A stretch of DNA of 64,000 bases from Ottelia alismoides (taxonomy: Eukaryota > Streptophyta > Magnoliopsida > Alismatales > Hydrocharitaceae): positions 186,001-250,000 of the forward strand of contig JAZKJV010000601.1 in the NCBI GenBank assembly GCA_037367405.1, read 5' to 3'. Each line of letters starts with the position of its first letter. The first letter of the stretch is position 1. Made by a program: the position numbers and the translations under genes. Of this stretch, positions 10,819 to 20,159 are shown piece after piece. The notes under the pieces were generated by a model. The model was given only the letters and a program-made list of their open reading frames with translations. It was not told the DNA's origin and did not search any database.

Positions 10819-12854
10819 TCAACGCTTTTTCCTCCGCTGGTATGTAATCGTAGAATCAGGAGGATGGAACGGTAACAGGCGGTTCGCCTCGTCTATCATG
10901 TGGATTTGAGAGGGCCCTGGGACATCTTCCTCGAAGGTTGGCAACGACGGCGGCGTTAGTGTGCAGTAAGTTGGTCGTGTCTGGCTGGCGTCCAATCCAT
11001 GCCTCAACGGTGCCTGAGGCGTTGGCATGTCCTCCCGTGGTCGCTCGGTGGCAGGTGTGAAGAAGTCTCCTTGTACAAGGTTATCATCTTCCGCAGCGGC
11101 TTCTTCATAGTCCATGGGTTCCGCCACTTGTTCACGCGCCCTACCTCGACCTCTTCCTCTTCCCCGTCCTCTTGCCCTTCCTCGCCTTGCCTCCTCCCTA
11201 GCCACATCAGCACGCTCGTCGTGTAACGTGACCGCATCTGCAAATTGTAATGACATCCACTCCGTCATTTCCGCCTTCGCTTGTGCCGCAATCTCGCGGC
11301 ATTCCTCGTATCCAATGTCGTACACACGGCTCCACAAAGCGAGCTGCATCCAAGGAAAAAACGTAGATGTAAATTTGTAGCAGTTTTTTAATTAATTTAC
11401 CACAAACTTCTAGTTCGAGCACTTACGTTGCTTGCCAGAGTTGCACCTAAACGTCCGACAAATCTTCGAGTTATGGTCCGATACCATTGCTCGTATGCGT
11501 GCATCGCGAATATCCCTCTGGACCGATCGATGCGAACAATTCTAACTTCCCGCTCATCCCAGCGGGCAATATGCAAGCTGTGTTTTGCCCTCTAATCTAC
11601 ATGCACTTTCCCCCTCAAGTCGATTGCATGGAGTTCTTGAAAGGTGGAGCAGCGACTTGGAATATCTTGAAGACCCCTAAATTGTCTCATGAAACGATCT
11701 GGGTAGTAATACTCCACAATGTGGAAGTATATCAACGACACTTCCGCTCTCCAAATGCGTTCGCCTTCAAGAGAGTTGGCTGGGAGATGGGCGCGGATCT
11801 CATCGATATATGGAGTCCAAAATACCTGAATGCGAAAATTGTATTACGATTAGTATTTTTTTTGTAGATATAGGAAAAATTTGTGAATGTAAAATTACCT
11901 GCTCAGGTGATTGCATGTCAAAAGCGTCCCTGTAAGGTCTCACCACGTGTGTGGGCTGTCTACAATGGGCGAACGCCGTTGCCCAGCGGATTCCTAACAG
12001 GCGCCCGTACCATTCTCTACCGTCCCTCACAACTGGAGCAATGTCGGGAAATGCTCCCATGCCCATAGCTGAAGGAGTATGACCGAGCCTCCAATCTCCT
12101 CGGTCGCCATGTCTGCCGCTAAACATAGGTGCCTGTAAAGATATGCAAGTACCGCTAATCCCCAGCTCAGTGTCTTAGAGGACTCGAAATCATGTAAATG
12201 TGGTAGAGCGATAAGTGAAACCAAGGACCCTGACTTGTCCGTGAATAGGACTCCACCAAGCAACTGCAAAATGTATGCTCGAGCATGTCTCTGTACTGCC
12301 AGCTCGTCTGCATCTTCTGGCAACTCTGCAAAATTGGTGGACAGCCAGCTTGCTGACACCCTGCTGCCAACGATGTCTGCGGGCAGTGGCCTAACGCCCA
12401 ACAATTCCTCGCATGTATTTGCCCACGTCGCTCCAGGTGTTGTCTCCCCAGTAACCGCATGCCCATCAATTCGCAGCCCCATGATGAATGCAACATCCTG
12501 CAAGGTGATAGTAATCTCCCCACTAGGCATGTGGAAGGTATGCGTCTCGGGTCTCCACCGTTCAACTAAAGCTGTCACCAGATGCCAATCTAGGGTAATG
12601 AACTCGAGCTCTGAAATGCATCCAAATCCTGCTTCGACTACGTAAGGCAGTAGTCGGTCATCCAAAGGGATCCGACGTACATGGGTCTCTCGTCGTCGGC
12701 AACGCAACCACGAAGATTCCTACAAGAAAATTGTTAGGAAAAAAAATGAAGGAAGGAAGAAATTAAAATTACTTACATCGCCAGCCCAAACTCGACGTGA
12801 ACGATGTCGCTCCTGAAGGTGCAAAACTGAAGGATCAACTGGGCCGGGATCCAT
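10819..12854 (-). pseudogene. plant mobile domain (PMD/MAIN-like) gene inside the MULE
   Basis: Exons read on the - strand: 12854-12777 (starts MDPGPVDPSVL), a 57-bp GT-AG intron 12776-12720 joining ..WAGD to ESSWLRCRRRE in frame, then 12719 to about 12027 with the PMD core (ITLDWHLVTALVERWRPET, ITLQDVAFIMGLRIDG), then about 12040-11900 (APVVRDGREWYGRLLG), about 11830-11425, and 11349-10819 ending in an RGRGRG tail. Donors GTAAGT are visible at 12776 and near 11425. Two lesions are clear: a one-base shift near 12040 (EHFP then APVV) and an in-frame TAG near 11606. PMD proteins such as MAIN are nuclear plant proteins that also occur in MULEs and gypsy elements; the role inside elements is unknown. 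Confidence 0.8.
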
Positions 12855-12928
12855 CTGAAAATTACAATATTCAATGTTAGACAATACAATGTAAAAAACA
12901 ACAATATCAGCTGGGATCTCCTCGTCCA

Positions 12929-13504
12929 TCAGATCATTTTCGACATCTTCGCTACCTTCTTCCAGGTCATCATCGGTCCCCCAAGGAAATCCTGATCCAT
13001 CCGGTTAACCTCTCGCAGCAACGGCTCACTCAAGCCCAAATTCTGATCCGTGCTTGGCTGCGTTACAGGTGCATCCGTATCAAAGTCGGGTTCCATGGTT
13101 GGGACATTTCTTGGTTGCGTGCTGCGGACAACTGCTGCTTGTGTGCTCGGGACTCCAGACGGTCCCTTGTTAGTCATAACAGTGGGGACTTCGCTCACAG
13201 ATACATCTTCAACATAAATATCGGTAGGCATTGATTTCCCAATGGTCCGAGCGTACACAAGAACTGCCTGCACATCATCATCATCGACAATAGATGAAAA
13301 TGACGGTTCCTCCCCTGGGCCTCGAGGGATGCGATGTAATAAGCGGATTTTTTGACTGTCAACATCCAAGTTGAACTTACAGTAAACCAAGTTCAACATC
13401 TCCTCGAACGTCATATTAGGAGTCAACATAAAACCCCTTACGTTGGTTGACGATCCGCACATGAGTGTACCACTCAAATGACACATACAATACAACTGCT
13501 CCAT
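12929..13504 (-). CDS. MULE-associated acidic protein, PB1-like N-terminus
   Basis: A 191-codon frame starting MEQLYCMCHLSG. Residues 25-80 (TPNMTFEEMLNLVYCKFNL, then a run to VDDDDVQAVLVYA) resemble the PB1-like N-terminal module that precedes the zinc finger of many plant MULE transposases. The rest is low-complexity and acidic. Near its end the frame appears to shift: another frame continues with an acidic stretch (DDDLEEGSEDVEND) towards 12880, close to the PMD start, so the two may once have been one transcript. The start is the first Met after the right terminal repeat. The function is inferred from resemblance only. Confidence 0.5.
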   Translation of the reverse strand: MEQLYCMCHLSGTLMCGSSTNVRGFMLTPNMTFEEMLNLVYCKFNLDVDSQKIRLLHRIPRGPGEEPSFSSIVDDDDVQAVLVYARTIGKSMPTDIYVEDVSVSEVPTVMTNKGPSGVPSTQAAVVRSTQPRNVPTMEPDFDTDAPVTQPSTDQNLGLSEPLLREVNRMDQDFLGGPMMTWKKVAKMSKMI

Positions 13505-13860
13505 TCTAACCTAATACGTGACACAACGTACAAGCAAACGTCATACATTCGAGAAATGGAAATAATATGCATATGATACAAACAATAACTAAAGAAAACG
13601 TTTTACCAAGTCCAATTGTTCGCAACAAGGGATTAGCCCTGTTGAGACGTCGGGGCGGCTAGGACGGTGCCAATCAGTGAAACCACGGAAAAGGAGTGTT
13701 ACGTGGGGCTAGGAGTGACCAAAACGGGCGTTTTTGAGAGAGGAGGAGATCACAAGACGCGGGTAGCGAACTGGGCGTCGAGGGTGGCACGGGTGCAGGA
13801 GAACAACGTAAGGGCTGGGAAATGGGAAGGCCGCTGGGCGCGGGCCTTATTTAGGCTCAA

Positions 13861-14053
13861 TATCGCATATTGAATATGCGTTATCTATAGCGCATATCCA
13901 AAATGCGACACATACGTAGTTCCTGGGTAAAAAAAACTTAAGGGGTGTCGCATGTTGAACATGCGACACCTTTGTAGTTTTTGAATAAAAGAAAACAATT
14001 CGTAGAACCTGGGTATTTAAGCAATACCCAGGTACTACTTAGGAATTTGACTC
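13861..14053 (-). repeat. MULE right terminal inverted repeat
   Basis: The reverse complement starts GAGTCAAATTCCTAAGTAG and matches the left repeat. It includes a perfect hairpin with 11-bp arms (ACCTGGGTATT at 14007-14017 and AATACCCAGGT at 14023-14033) and a GTGTCGCATGTT palindrome near 13945-13971. A 54-bp copy of this terminus occurs alone at 19277-19330. Confidence 0.85.
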
Positions 14054-14063
14054 TACATTTGTG
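14054..14063. repeat. MULE 10-bp target duplication (right)
   Basis: TACATTTGTG, identical to 10123-10132. Confidence 0.88.
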
Positions 14064-14289
14064 TATCTTTCTTTCGGTGTTTTTATCTTTATAATTTTAT
14101 TATATTTTATAGTGATATATATCATATGTTAGTCAGAATATATATAATTTCATTAGTATATATTTATTGTAATTTTTACAGATATTTATCCTTGTAAACT
14201 GAGGCTTACGCCTCGACTGCCTCGAGGCTACGCCTCGCCTCGATTCTAGGGAAACCGCCTCATTCCGTTTTTAGTTTTTCAAACCTTGC

Positions 14290-14580
14290 TGACAACTTGC
14301 AAAGTTAGAACGATGATGCTTTCCATGTTGACATGCCTCATATTAAAATGTATACTTACTTGGGGCATTGGGGGGAATCTCAGAAATGAGACTACAAATC
14401 TTATGCAACGGAAGATTACTAAATCACATATGCTAAGTAGATAGAGAGTTCGATCCAACAGAGAGAGACCTGACACCAATTTAGGGGGTCTATATCAACC
14501 TGTAAAGTACTCCATGCTCACAACCACATCTAATCACCTTGTTCATGAATATATCTGGAAAACTAAGGAAGCAGGTTCTA
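14290..14580 (-). pseudogene. copia-2 pre-integrase fragment (second half)
   Basis: The - strand translation contains LPLHKICSLIS-like and ACQHGKHHRS-like sequence, the pre-integrase zinc region that precedes the integrase piece at 8731-9523. DNA near 14513-14560 aligns with copia-6 around 55425-55475 (protease to pre-integrase). It begins exactly at the second CTGACAAC. Homology fades after about 14580, and no Gag or LTR follows. Confidence 0.72.
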
Positions 14581-15959
14581 ATATGACACGACTATAAGCC
14601 TTTTGTAATCTGATTAATAGGCAACAATTTCATTGAGAATTCATGCATTTGAAGAATGTTTTGCAGGTGCATTGAGGAAGTCAAGTGGACCACCCCCTAT
14701 CCGATAATGGGAAAATATGTCCCTTCGGCAATCAACACTGATCTACCTAGCTGTACAGAGCTATAAGTGTTGAATTGTGAGTGATCTCCACAGAGATGAT
14801 GAGAAGCGCCATAATATATGATCCACTTTGAAAGGTTTAATTTGGAGTAACTAGTAAAATCTCAAATAAATTAGCCTTAAAAATTAAAAAAGTTTCCTTC
14901 TAAGCTTCTTCCCTTAAAAAACAAGCAACGAAATCTTGATCTTGCATATATGTGATATTGATAATACAACATTGACATTTGTAAAATATCGATCTGTATC
15001 AGGGAACGTTAAATTGAAAACCTCCCATTCCACCGATGCTGGATGATACTTAGATATCTGGTCGATATATCGTGGGATATTGGCCGATATCCTGGAAAGG
15101 GATATACTGGGGAATTTCGAAATCTCCATATATCACTGATATATCAAAATATTTTGAACCATGCTATCTCCCTTCTCTTCGGTTCTCCCTCATAAATGTG
15201 GGAAAACTAGCGCGAAGCATTTCGTGGGAAGTAGTCCTAGCGATGGAATATGGTAACTGTGAAAAAGTGGTCACCCACTGTTGATGTTTTATCTGTTAAA
15301 GAGTAGTCAACACAATGGCTCTAGGTACAAATTTTCTATGAGGATAGAGGTCAATGGTTCTAATCATCATTCACACATGCACCTGAGCACATACACAGGA
15401 TGGAGGACAGTGGTTCTAGTTACAAATTTAAAGACACAGGTTGACTACAATGGTTCCATTTGATTGCTGAATGGTGGCTTTTTTATTATATTTATTTGTT
15501 TGTCACTCATCACAAATGGCCATTCTTTTCCCATTTGTAAAAGAGAAAAATTAAATCACTAGCCAGTCAATATTATTCAACATCGACTATGTTGTTGACG
15601 ATGAGATTAGACTACGAAAATGGAGAGATACATCATATCTAATTTAAATGTGAATTATTAAAATTTAAATGGATGGAGGTACACAAGACAAAATAATGAA
15701 CACACCACATTCTGAGAGAGGGAGGGAGGGAGGTATTGGACTAAGTAGGGCCATCTGCTGTTGGATACTTTTTTGAGGTATGCTATTGGATTTTTCAGAT
15801 GAATAATAAATACGTGGTGGCTGCACTGAATCCCTTTGTTATATGTTTTTTCCTTGGCCGTTGTTGCTACAAATTTTTTCCTTTACATTTTCATGAGGGT
15901 TTTACACAAGTAGATCTTCTAGTGGAAGACATCTTATCTTTTTTATGCTATTTGATCAG
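14581..15959. other. intron sequence upstream of DENN exon, one MITE-like repeat
   Basis: No exon was recognised here. At about 14968-15166 lies a block rich in GATATATCG/ATATCG words whose ends are weakly complementary (CATTTGTAAAATATCG and, read backwards, CATGGTTCAAAATATTTTG), resembling a small hAT-type MITE. No clear duplication flanks it. A GGGA repeat sits at 15718-15731. The last 40 bp before 15960 are T-rich and end TTTGATCAG, a good 3' splice site. Confidence 0.45.
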
Positions 15960-16094
15960 GTGAAATCCCCTTCACTTCCTAAACTGCCCCAGCACAAAGA
16001 GTTGATATCTCGTCTAAGCCCTTATCATGCTACTTTAGTGGGGGAGAGTTACTTAGCCAGAAAAAGGCCCGTCTATGAATACACCGATACACAG
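15960..16094 (+). CDS. DENN-domain protein (AEX-3-like), exon of cDENN region
   Basis: A 45-codon exon, phase 0 at both ends, between TTTGATCAG and GTAGATTG splice sites. It encodes VKSPSLPKLPQHKELISRL and then SPYHATLVGESYLARKRPV. From memory of the family, this matches plant DENN (AEX-3) domain proteins at the end of the central DENN domain, just before the segment encoded at 57928. DENN proteins act as guanine-nucleotide exchange factors for Rab GTPases in membrane traffic. No stop or shift is present, and base composition is that of a normal gene. The start of the gene lies upstream of the window, or is not recognised in it. Confidence 0.82.
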
Positions 16095-18125
16095 GTAGAT
16101 TGTTACATTTCAGCTAAGATAATTAAATTTGTATCATTTAGTCAATTGATCCCACACAGGTTATACATTGCTGAGTCTGTGTTCATAATATCAATGATAA
16201 TTCTGTTAATTTGATTTTAACGGGATTTTAGTCTGTAAAAGGACTTTAAAAAGGTTTTTTACTTCTCTTTTTGTATGTCTTTCAGTTGGTTTCTGTTAAC
16301 ATTGTGATATACTGGTTCTGTTTGTTATTCAGGAGTTACTTATGTTGTCCACAGTGTGTAATCTGAAAGTTGTCCATATCACCAAGACTAAAAGTTCTTG
16401 TTTCTCCATTATATATCTTAAGTTGTTCTTCTAAGCGACATACACTAATTTACTCGGATAGATTTGTCTATTTTTATGGAAAAGAGAGCATGTGTCCAAA
16501 ATTGTACACTCCTCGTGTGTATATTAATAACATGTGTTCAAGGTTCAAGAAAGCAATATGAATATTCATTCGGACTTGTCACCAAATAGTGCTTAAGCGG
16601 TATGCGGGGCATATGCAAGACATATGCGGTTCTATGTGGTTTTCTAATTTTTAATTTTAAAATGAATAAATATCTACAAAAGTGACTACAACTGAACTTT
16701 ATTTATGAATAAATGTGGTCTAATATAAGATCCATTGTTGAAATCCAACATTAAACTTGACTTCAATTGAATTTTCCTAACATTAAATGAGTTTTAAGTC
16801 CACTGAGTCCATTCAACACGACATTAAATTTCATTCAGTTGATGCTAGGTCTCATACACTTAAGTTGTGTATAATAGAAACTTAAAACTTAGAAATGGTA
16901 GGTGATTATAAGATGTACTCGTAATCCAATGTCAAAATAAATAAAATATATAAATTGACTCTAAAAAATATAAAATGTATATGTAGCAATGGTGGAGATG
17001 CATAAAAACTTCACGAAGGAGCTTCACAGTGGCAGAGGAGCTTCGCAACGATGGAGAAGCTTGGAGGCGGAGGAGCTTTGCAGTGATCCAATACATATGG
17101 AGGATCTTCACACGTGAGGGGTTTTGATGCTCTGGAGACGGGTTTCCAGAGATGGGTGTTAGGAGCAGAGGGGTTACTGGAGGGGGAAGGAGGCCAGTCG
17201 TATTCGAATATTGAATATCCATTTCTGAGTGCACCCAATATACCCTAATAACTACTCAATGATGCATAAGTGACCCGCTTATACGCATAGACCACATAAT
17301 GCGACACTTGAGGAATGCAGTGTGTCATGATGGGCGCATATGTATATAGGGTCGTACATGCTGATTTCCTGAACACTGCATGTAGTAGTTACTAAAGACA
17401 AGATTCAAGAATAGTCCGAGCATGGTTGCCACATTCAAAACATAAAGACGAGTTGCAACAATCAACCCATTCTTAGTAAACTAGGTCGACTACAACCAAG
17501 CAATCGACTTAAGCTGCTCTATAACGGTGGAAAATTCTCTTCGCATAAAGTGAATTATACTACTCGAGAGAGGATATGTCAATGCCTCACTCCACATCTT
17601 TTTAGCGTGCTACCAAGTGGAAAAAAATGTTCCAACTCCTCGTGCTCCCTTGTCAGAGAGGACAATTCATCTCATCATAAGGCGTAAAAACAATCCACCT
17701 GGTTGTAGGAGTATTATCTTTGGCACACCGAAATATGGGTAGGGTGGAGTATTCTTGATAAAAGTTATGTACGAACTAGATATAAGGACTTCCACCGGAA
17801 TAGTACCACCTACAACTAATACACTCAAAATCGAGAACAAGAACACGAGCCAAAAAAACCTCTCAATGAGCTAGTCGAGAACACAAGTAAAAAACATGGG
17901 CTTTCAGGGTGCACGCGACTTCCACTCCATTTATAGAGTCAGAATATGTGCATTCTATTTGGATTTTTGGCCTTGCTTTTTTTAAGATTCTTACAAAAAT
18001 TGGACAAGTTGATGGCTTCCTTCTTAACACATGTTGATTTCTCCATTGTTCTGTATTAAAGAGAGAGGCATCCATTTTTCTTGCTTTACTCATTTTTATA
18101 AGATTTAGGTCCTTTCGGTTGACGA
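16095..18125. other. intron, AT-rich, no gene recognised
   Basis: Mostly AT-rich DNA without open frames of interest. At 16990-17230 there is a GC-richer block of repeated GGAGCTTC/GAGGAGCTT words. The segment 16593-17340 starts and ends with AGTGCTTAAGCGGTATGCGG and ATGCGACACTTG words that hint at another degraded inverted-repeat element, but no duplication was found. From 17820 the DNA may belong to the flank of the hAT remnant at 18126. Confidence 0.4.
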
Positions 18126-19100
18126 CAAGGTTGCAGAAGTCAACCGTCTGTACTCGATCAACAAGGTCACTGAATAAGGATTAATTGGCAGTCGGGAGAG
18201 TAATCGAATTTAGTCGGCCATAAATAAAAGGTATAACATATACTCTCATTTATATTCATATTTTCAGCAGTTTTATTATTTTTAAGAGCTTAAAAAATTA
18301 TAAGAAGACAAGAAAAAATGAAGCAAGTTACAAACAAAATGTTTGGTACATAATACAGGCAAATGGTACATAATACAGGCAAATGGTCCAAAAGAATAAT
18401 ACAAGTGGAAAGTGAGACAAGTGTCACAAGTCAATATATTCAATCATCAATATCATCATCCAAGTCCAGCTCTTCATCATCATCATCATCATCATCATCT
18501 TCTTCTTCTTCTTCTATATCCTAAAGATGTAGCTCAACCTCCTCCTCATTCATCAGCGTAGCATTGGAACTCGAAGATGAAGCTGGCCTTCCACGTTCAC
18601 CTCGTTGGCTCATTTTCGGTTCCAAATTCTCTTTCAGCACTACTAGCATGTGCTACATCACTCCATGTCAATTCGGAGCTTGGAAGAACCTCCTCATCAT
18701 GAGCATTGACTTCTTCGGTCTAGTCAGCATGTGTGCAAGATCACGAGATGAGAGAGGATCTCTTTTTTTTCTCTATTCGACGCTCCTGTAGGTTGGATTT
18801 GAAACACACACACACAAGATTGTTCAGCTTCTTCATCTCCAACATGTTTCTCTTCTTGGTATGGATATGAGAAGTAGAAATAAATTTTAAATTTGTATCA
18901 ATTACTAATTTAAATTTTGTTATTACTTATCGAATTGGGTGGGTGGAGTGGAGTTATTACCGAGTGAAATGCGCTCCAGCTACGCTCACATCCGGAGTAT
19001 AACGACGTCAAGCTTATGATCATGATGGCCATGGCTTTCAAATGAGATGTGCCATCTCCATTTTTATACCGCCAATTAGCTATTGAAATAGAAATTGGTT
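18126..19100 (-). pseudogene. hAT transposase C-terminal remnant with terminal repeat
   Basis: The - strand translation near 18950-19090 gives YKNGDGTSHLKAMAIMIISL and YSGCERSWSAFHS, the hAT dimerisation motif (family form SGCERNWSVF). Toward lower coordinates the reading ends in an acidic tail of Glu and Asp runs with the stop at 18440-18442, encoded by a (TCATCA)n/(TTC)n tract at 18475-18515. At 18126 lies CAAGGTTGCAGAAGTC, nearly identical to the right end of the MITE at 62453, so this is the terminal repeat of the same hAT family. The upstream part of the gene is missing. Breaks, or introns, separate the pieces. Confidence 0.72.
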
Positions 19101-19276
19101 AATATAATAAAATAAAAATATGATTGACATGATTCATGAATAGAAAACAATGACTGAAATACCTGGATCAAAATTGCCATCATTTGTCATCCTCTGTCTC
19201 ACAATTAATGGCTTCCTAAAATCTCCACGACTAAGTATGCCAGAAGCTCGTCCCTGGTAATTGCATCTTGTATATT

Positions 19277-19330
19277 CCGTAGAACCTGGGTATTTAAGTA
19301 AATCCCAGGTACTACTTAGGAATTTGACTC
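19277..19330 (+). repeat. isolated MULE terminus
   Basis: About 54 bp match the right end of the MULE at 14000-14053 almost base for base, including the ACCTGGGTATT/TCCCAGGT hairpin and the terminal AGGAATTTGACTC. No partner end or PMD sequence is nearby. It is the scar or truncated end of a second copy of the same family, lying in the hAT remnant region. Confidence 0.75.
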
Positions 19331-20159
19331 CATTATAATAATTCATGTATGATATTCTGACGTTACTTTATGTTTTTCATGCGAATTCGCTATTGAAAAA
19401 GAGGTGGGGGATGTATTCATTTTTCTTTCGTATTTGTGATTGACACAAAACGAGATTTGAAGCTTTGAGTCATTATTCTTCCTCTTCTTCTCTGGAGCCA
19501 CATAGATATCTTCGCTCTTAGAGGAGTTCCTTCTGTATCAAGCGACTGCCTCTCTCTAGGTCAGTGTCCTGCTGCGTATCCTGTATTCAGAATTTCATAG
19601 GCTTTCTTCACCGAGACTTCCTTGTCGTTTTAGGTCTTACGTGCCTCTACAGTAGATATGCAAACATATGAGGTTATATTGGTTTTCGATCCGCCACCGT
19701 ATCTGTTTTATACATATTTTGACATCCGTGTCTGTATCCATTTAAAATGGATATAGGATATCACTTTGATATCTGCAAACATTCATATATGTATGTATGT
19801 TTTCATATATAAATATAGTGGTAGATTTATTTTTTTACCATATATAACATAATTTTTAATTTCTTTCACCATATTCGGTGCTAAATAGGGGAGGATGACA
19901 CGGGACAATTCCAGAGGGTGGTTGAGGGCGGGCAACTTGCAGCATGGGTGGTGGTTCCTGGCAACTCCCCCACAATCGGAAGGAGCATCTGAATGCAACT
20001 TTTCAAGGTCGATGCCTCCGATTGAGAGGTTGGGGCCATCATAGGAGGCTTGGATGTCCAAGGAGGGGTCCCTGTCCCATAGAGGAGGTAGGGAAGAGCT
20101 TTAATGGAGTAAGGGCTTATCGAGTTCTGGCAGGGGTTTGTCGGAGGAAGTGAACGAGC
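19331..20159. other. unassigned intron sequence
   Basis: No protein or element boundary is recognised. The 19780-19870 part is AT-rich; from about 19890 the DNA becomes GC-rich and probably belongs to the 5' part of the LINE that follows. Confidence 0.3.

Larger units (their letters stand above)
10133..14053. mobile_element. Mutator-like element (MULE) carrying a PMD gene
   Basis: A 3921-bp element with long terminal inverted repeats, both starting GAGTCAAATTCCTAAGTAG, flanked by a perfect 10-bp duplication TACATTTGTG (10123-10132 and 14054-14063). Long inverted repeats with 9-11-bp duplications define Mutator-like elements. The interior holds, on the - strand, a short upstream reading frame (12929-13504) and a spliced PMD gene (10819-12854). 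No MULE transposase catalytic core or SWIM zinc finger was found, so it would need a transposase from elsewhere. Confidence 0.88.
9524..14289. mobile_element. hAT-like non-autonomous element A, split by a MULE
   Basis: The ends are imperfect inverted repeats: the left begins near CATAGTTCAAAAAATGTGCC, and the right read backwards begins CAAGGTTTGAAAAAC. Inside are GC-rich self-complementary blocks of GAGGCG/CGCCTC words (9540-9670; 14189-14265). An 8-bp duplication CTGACAAC flanks it. A sister copy without the insertion lies at 43311-44083, and both share an internal stretch (TACAATGGTTCTTCAA at 10060; ACAACGGTTCTTCAA at 43581). Without the MULE the element is about 850 bp. No transposase is encoded. 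Confidence 0.75.

Noticed and set aside
14640..14760. Possible upstream DENN exon after TTTTGCAG at 14660-14667
   Set aside because: The translation does not resemble the family, and frames are short.
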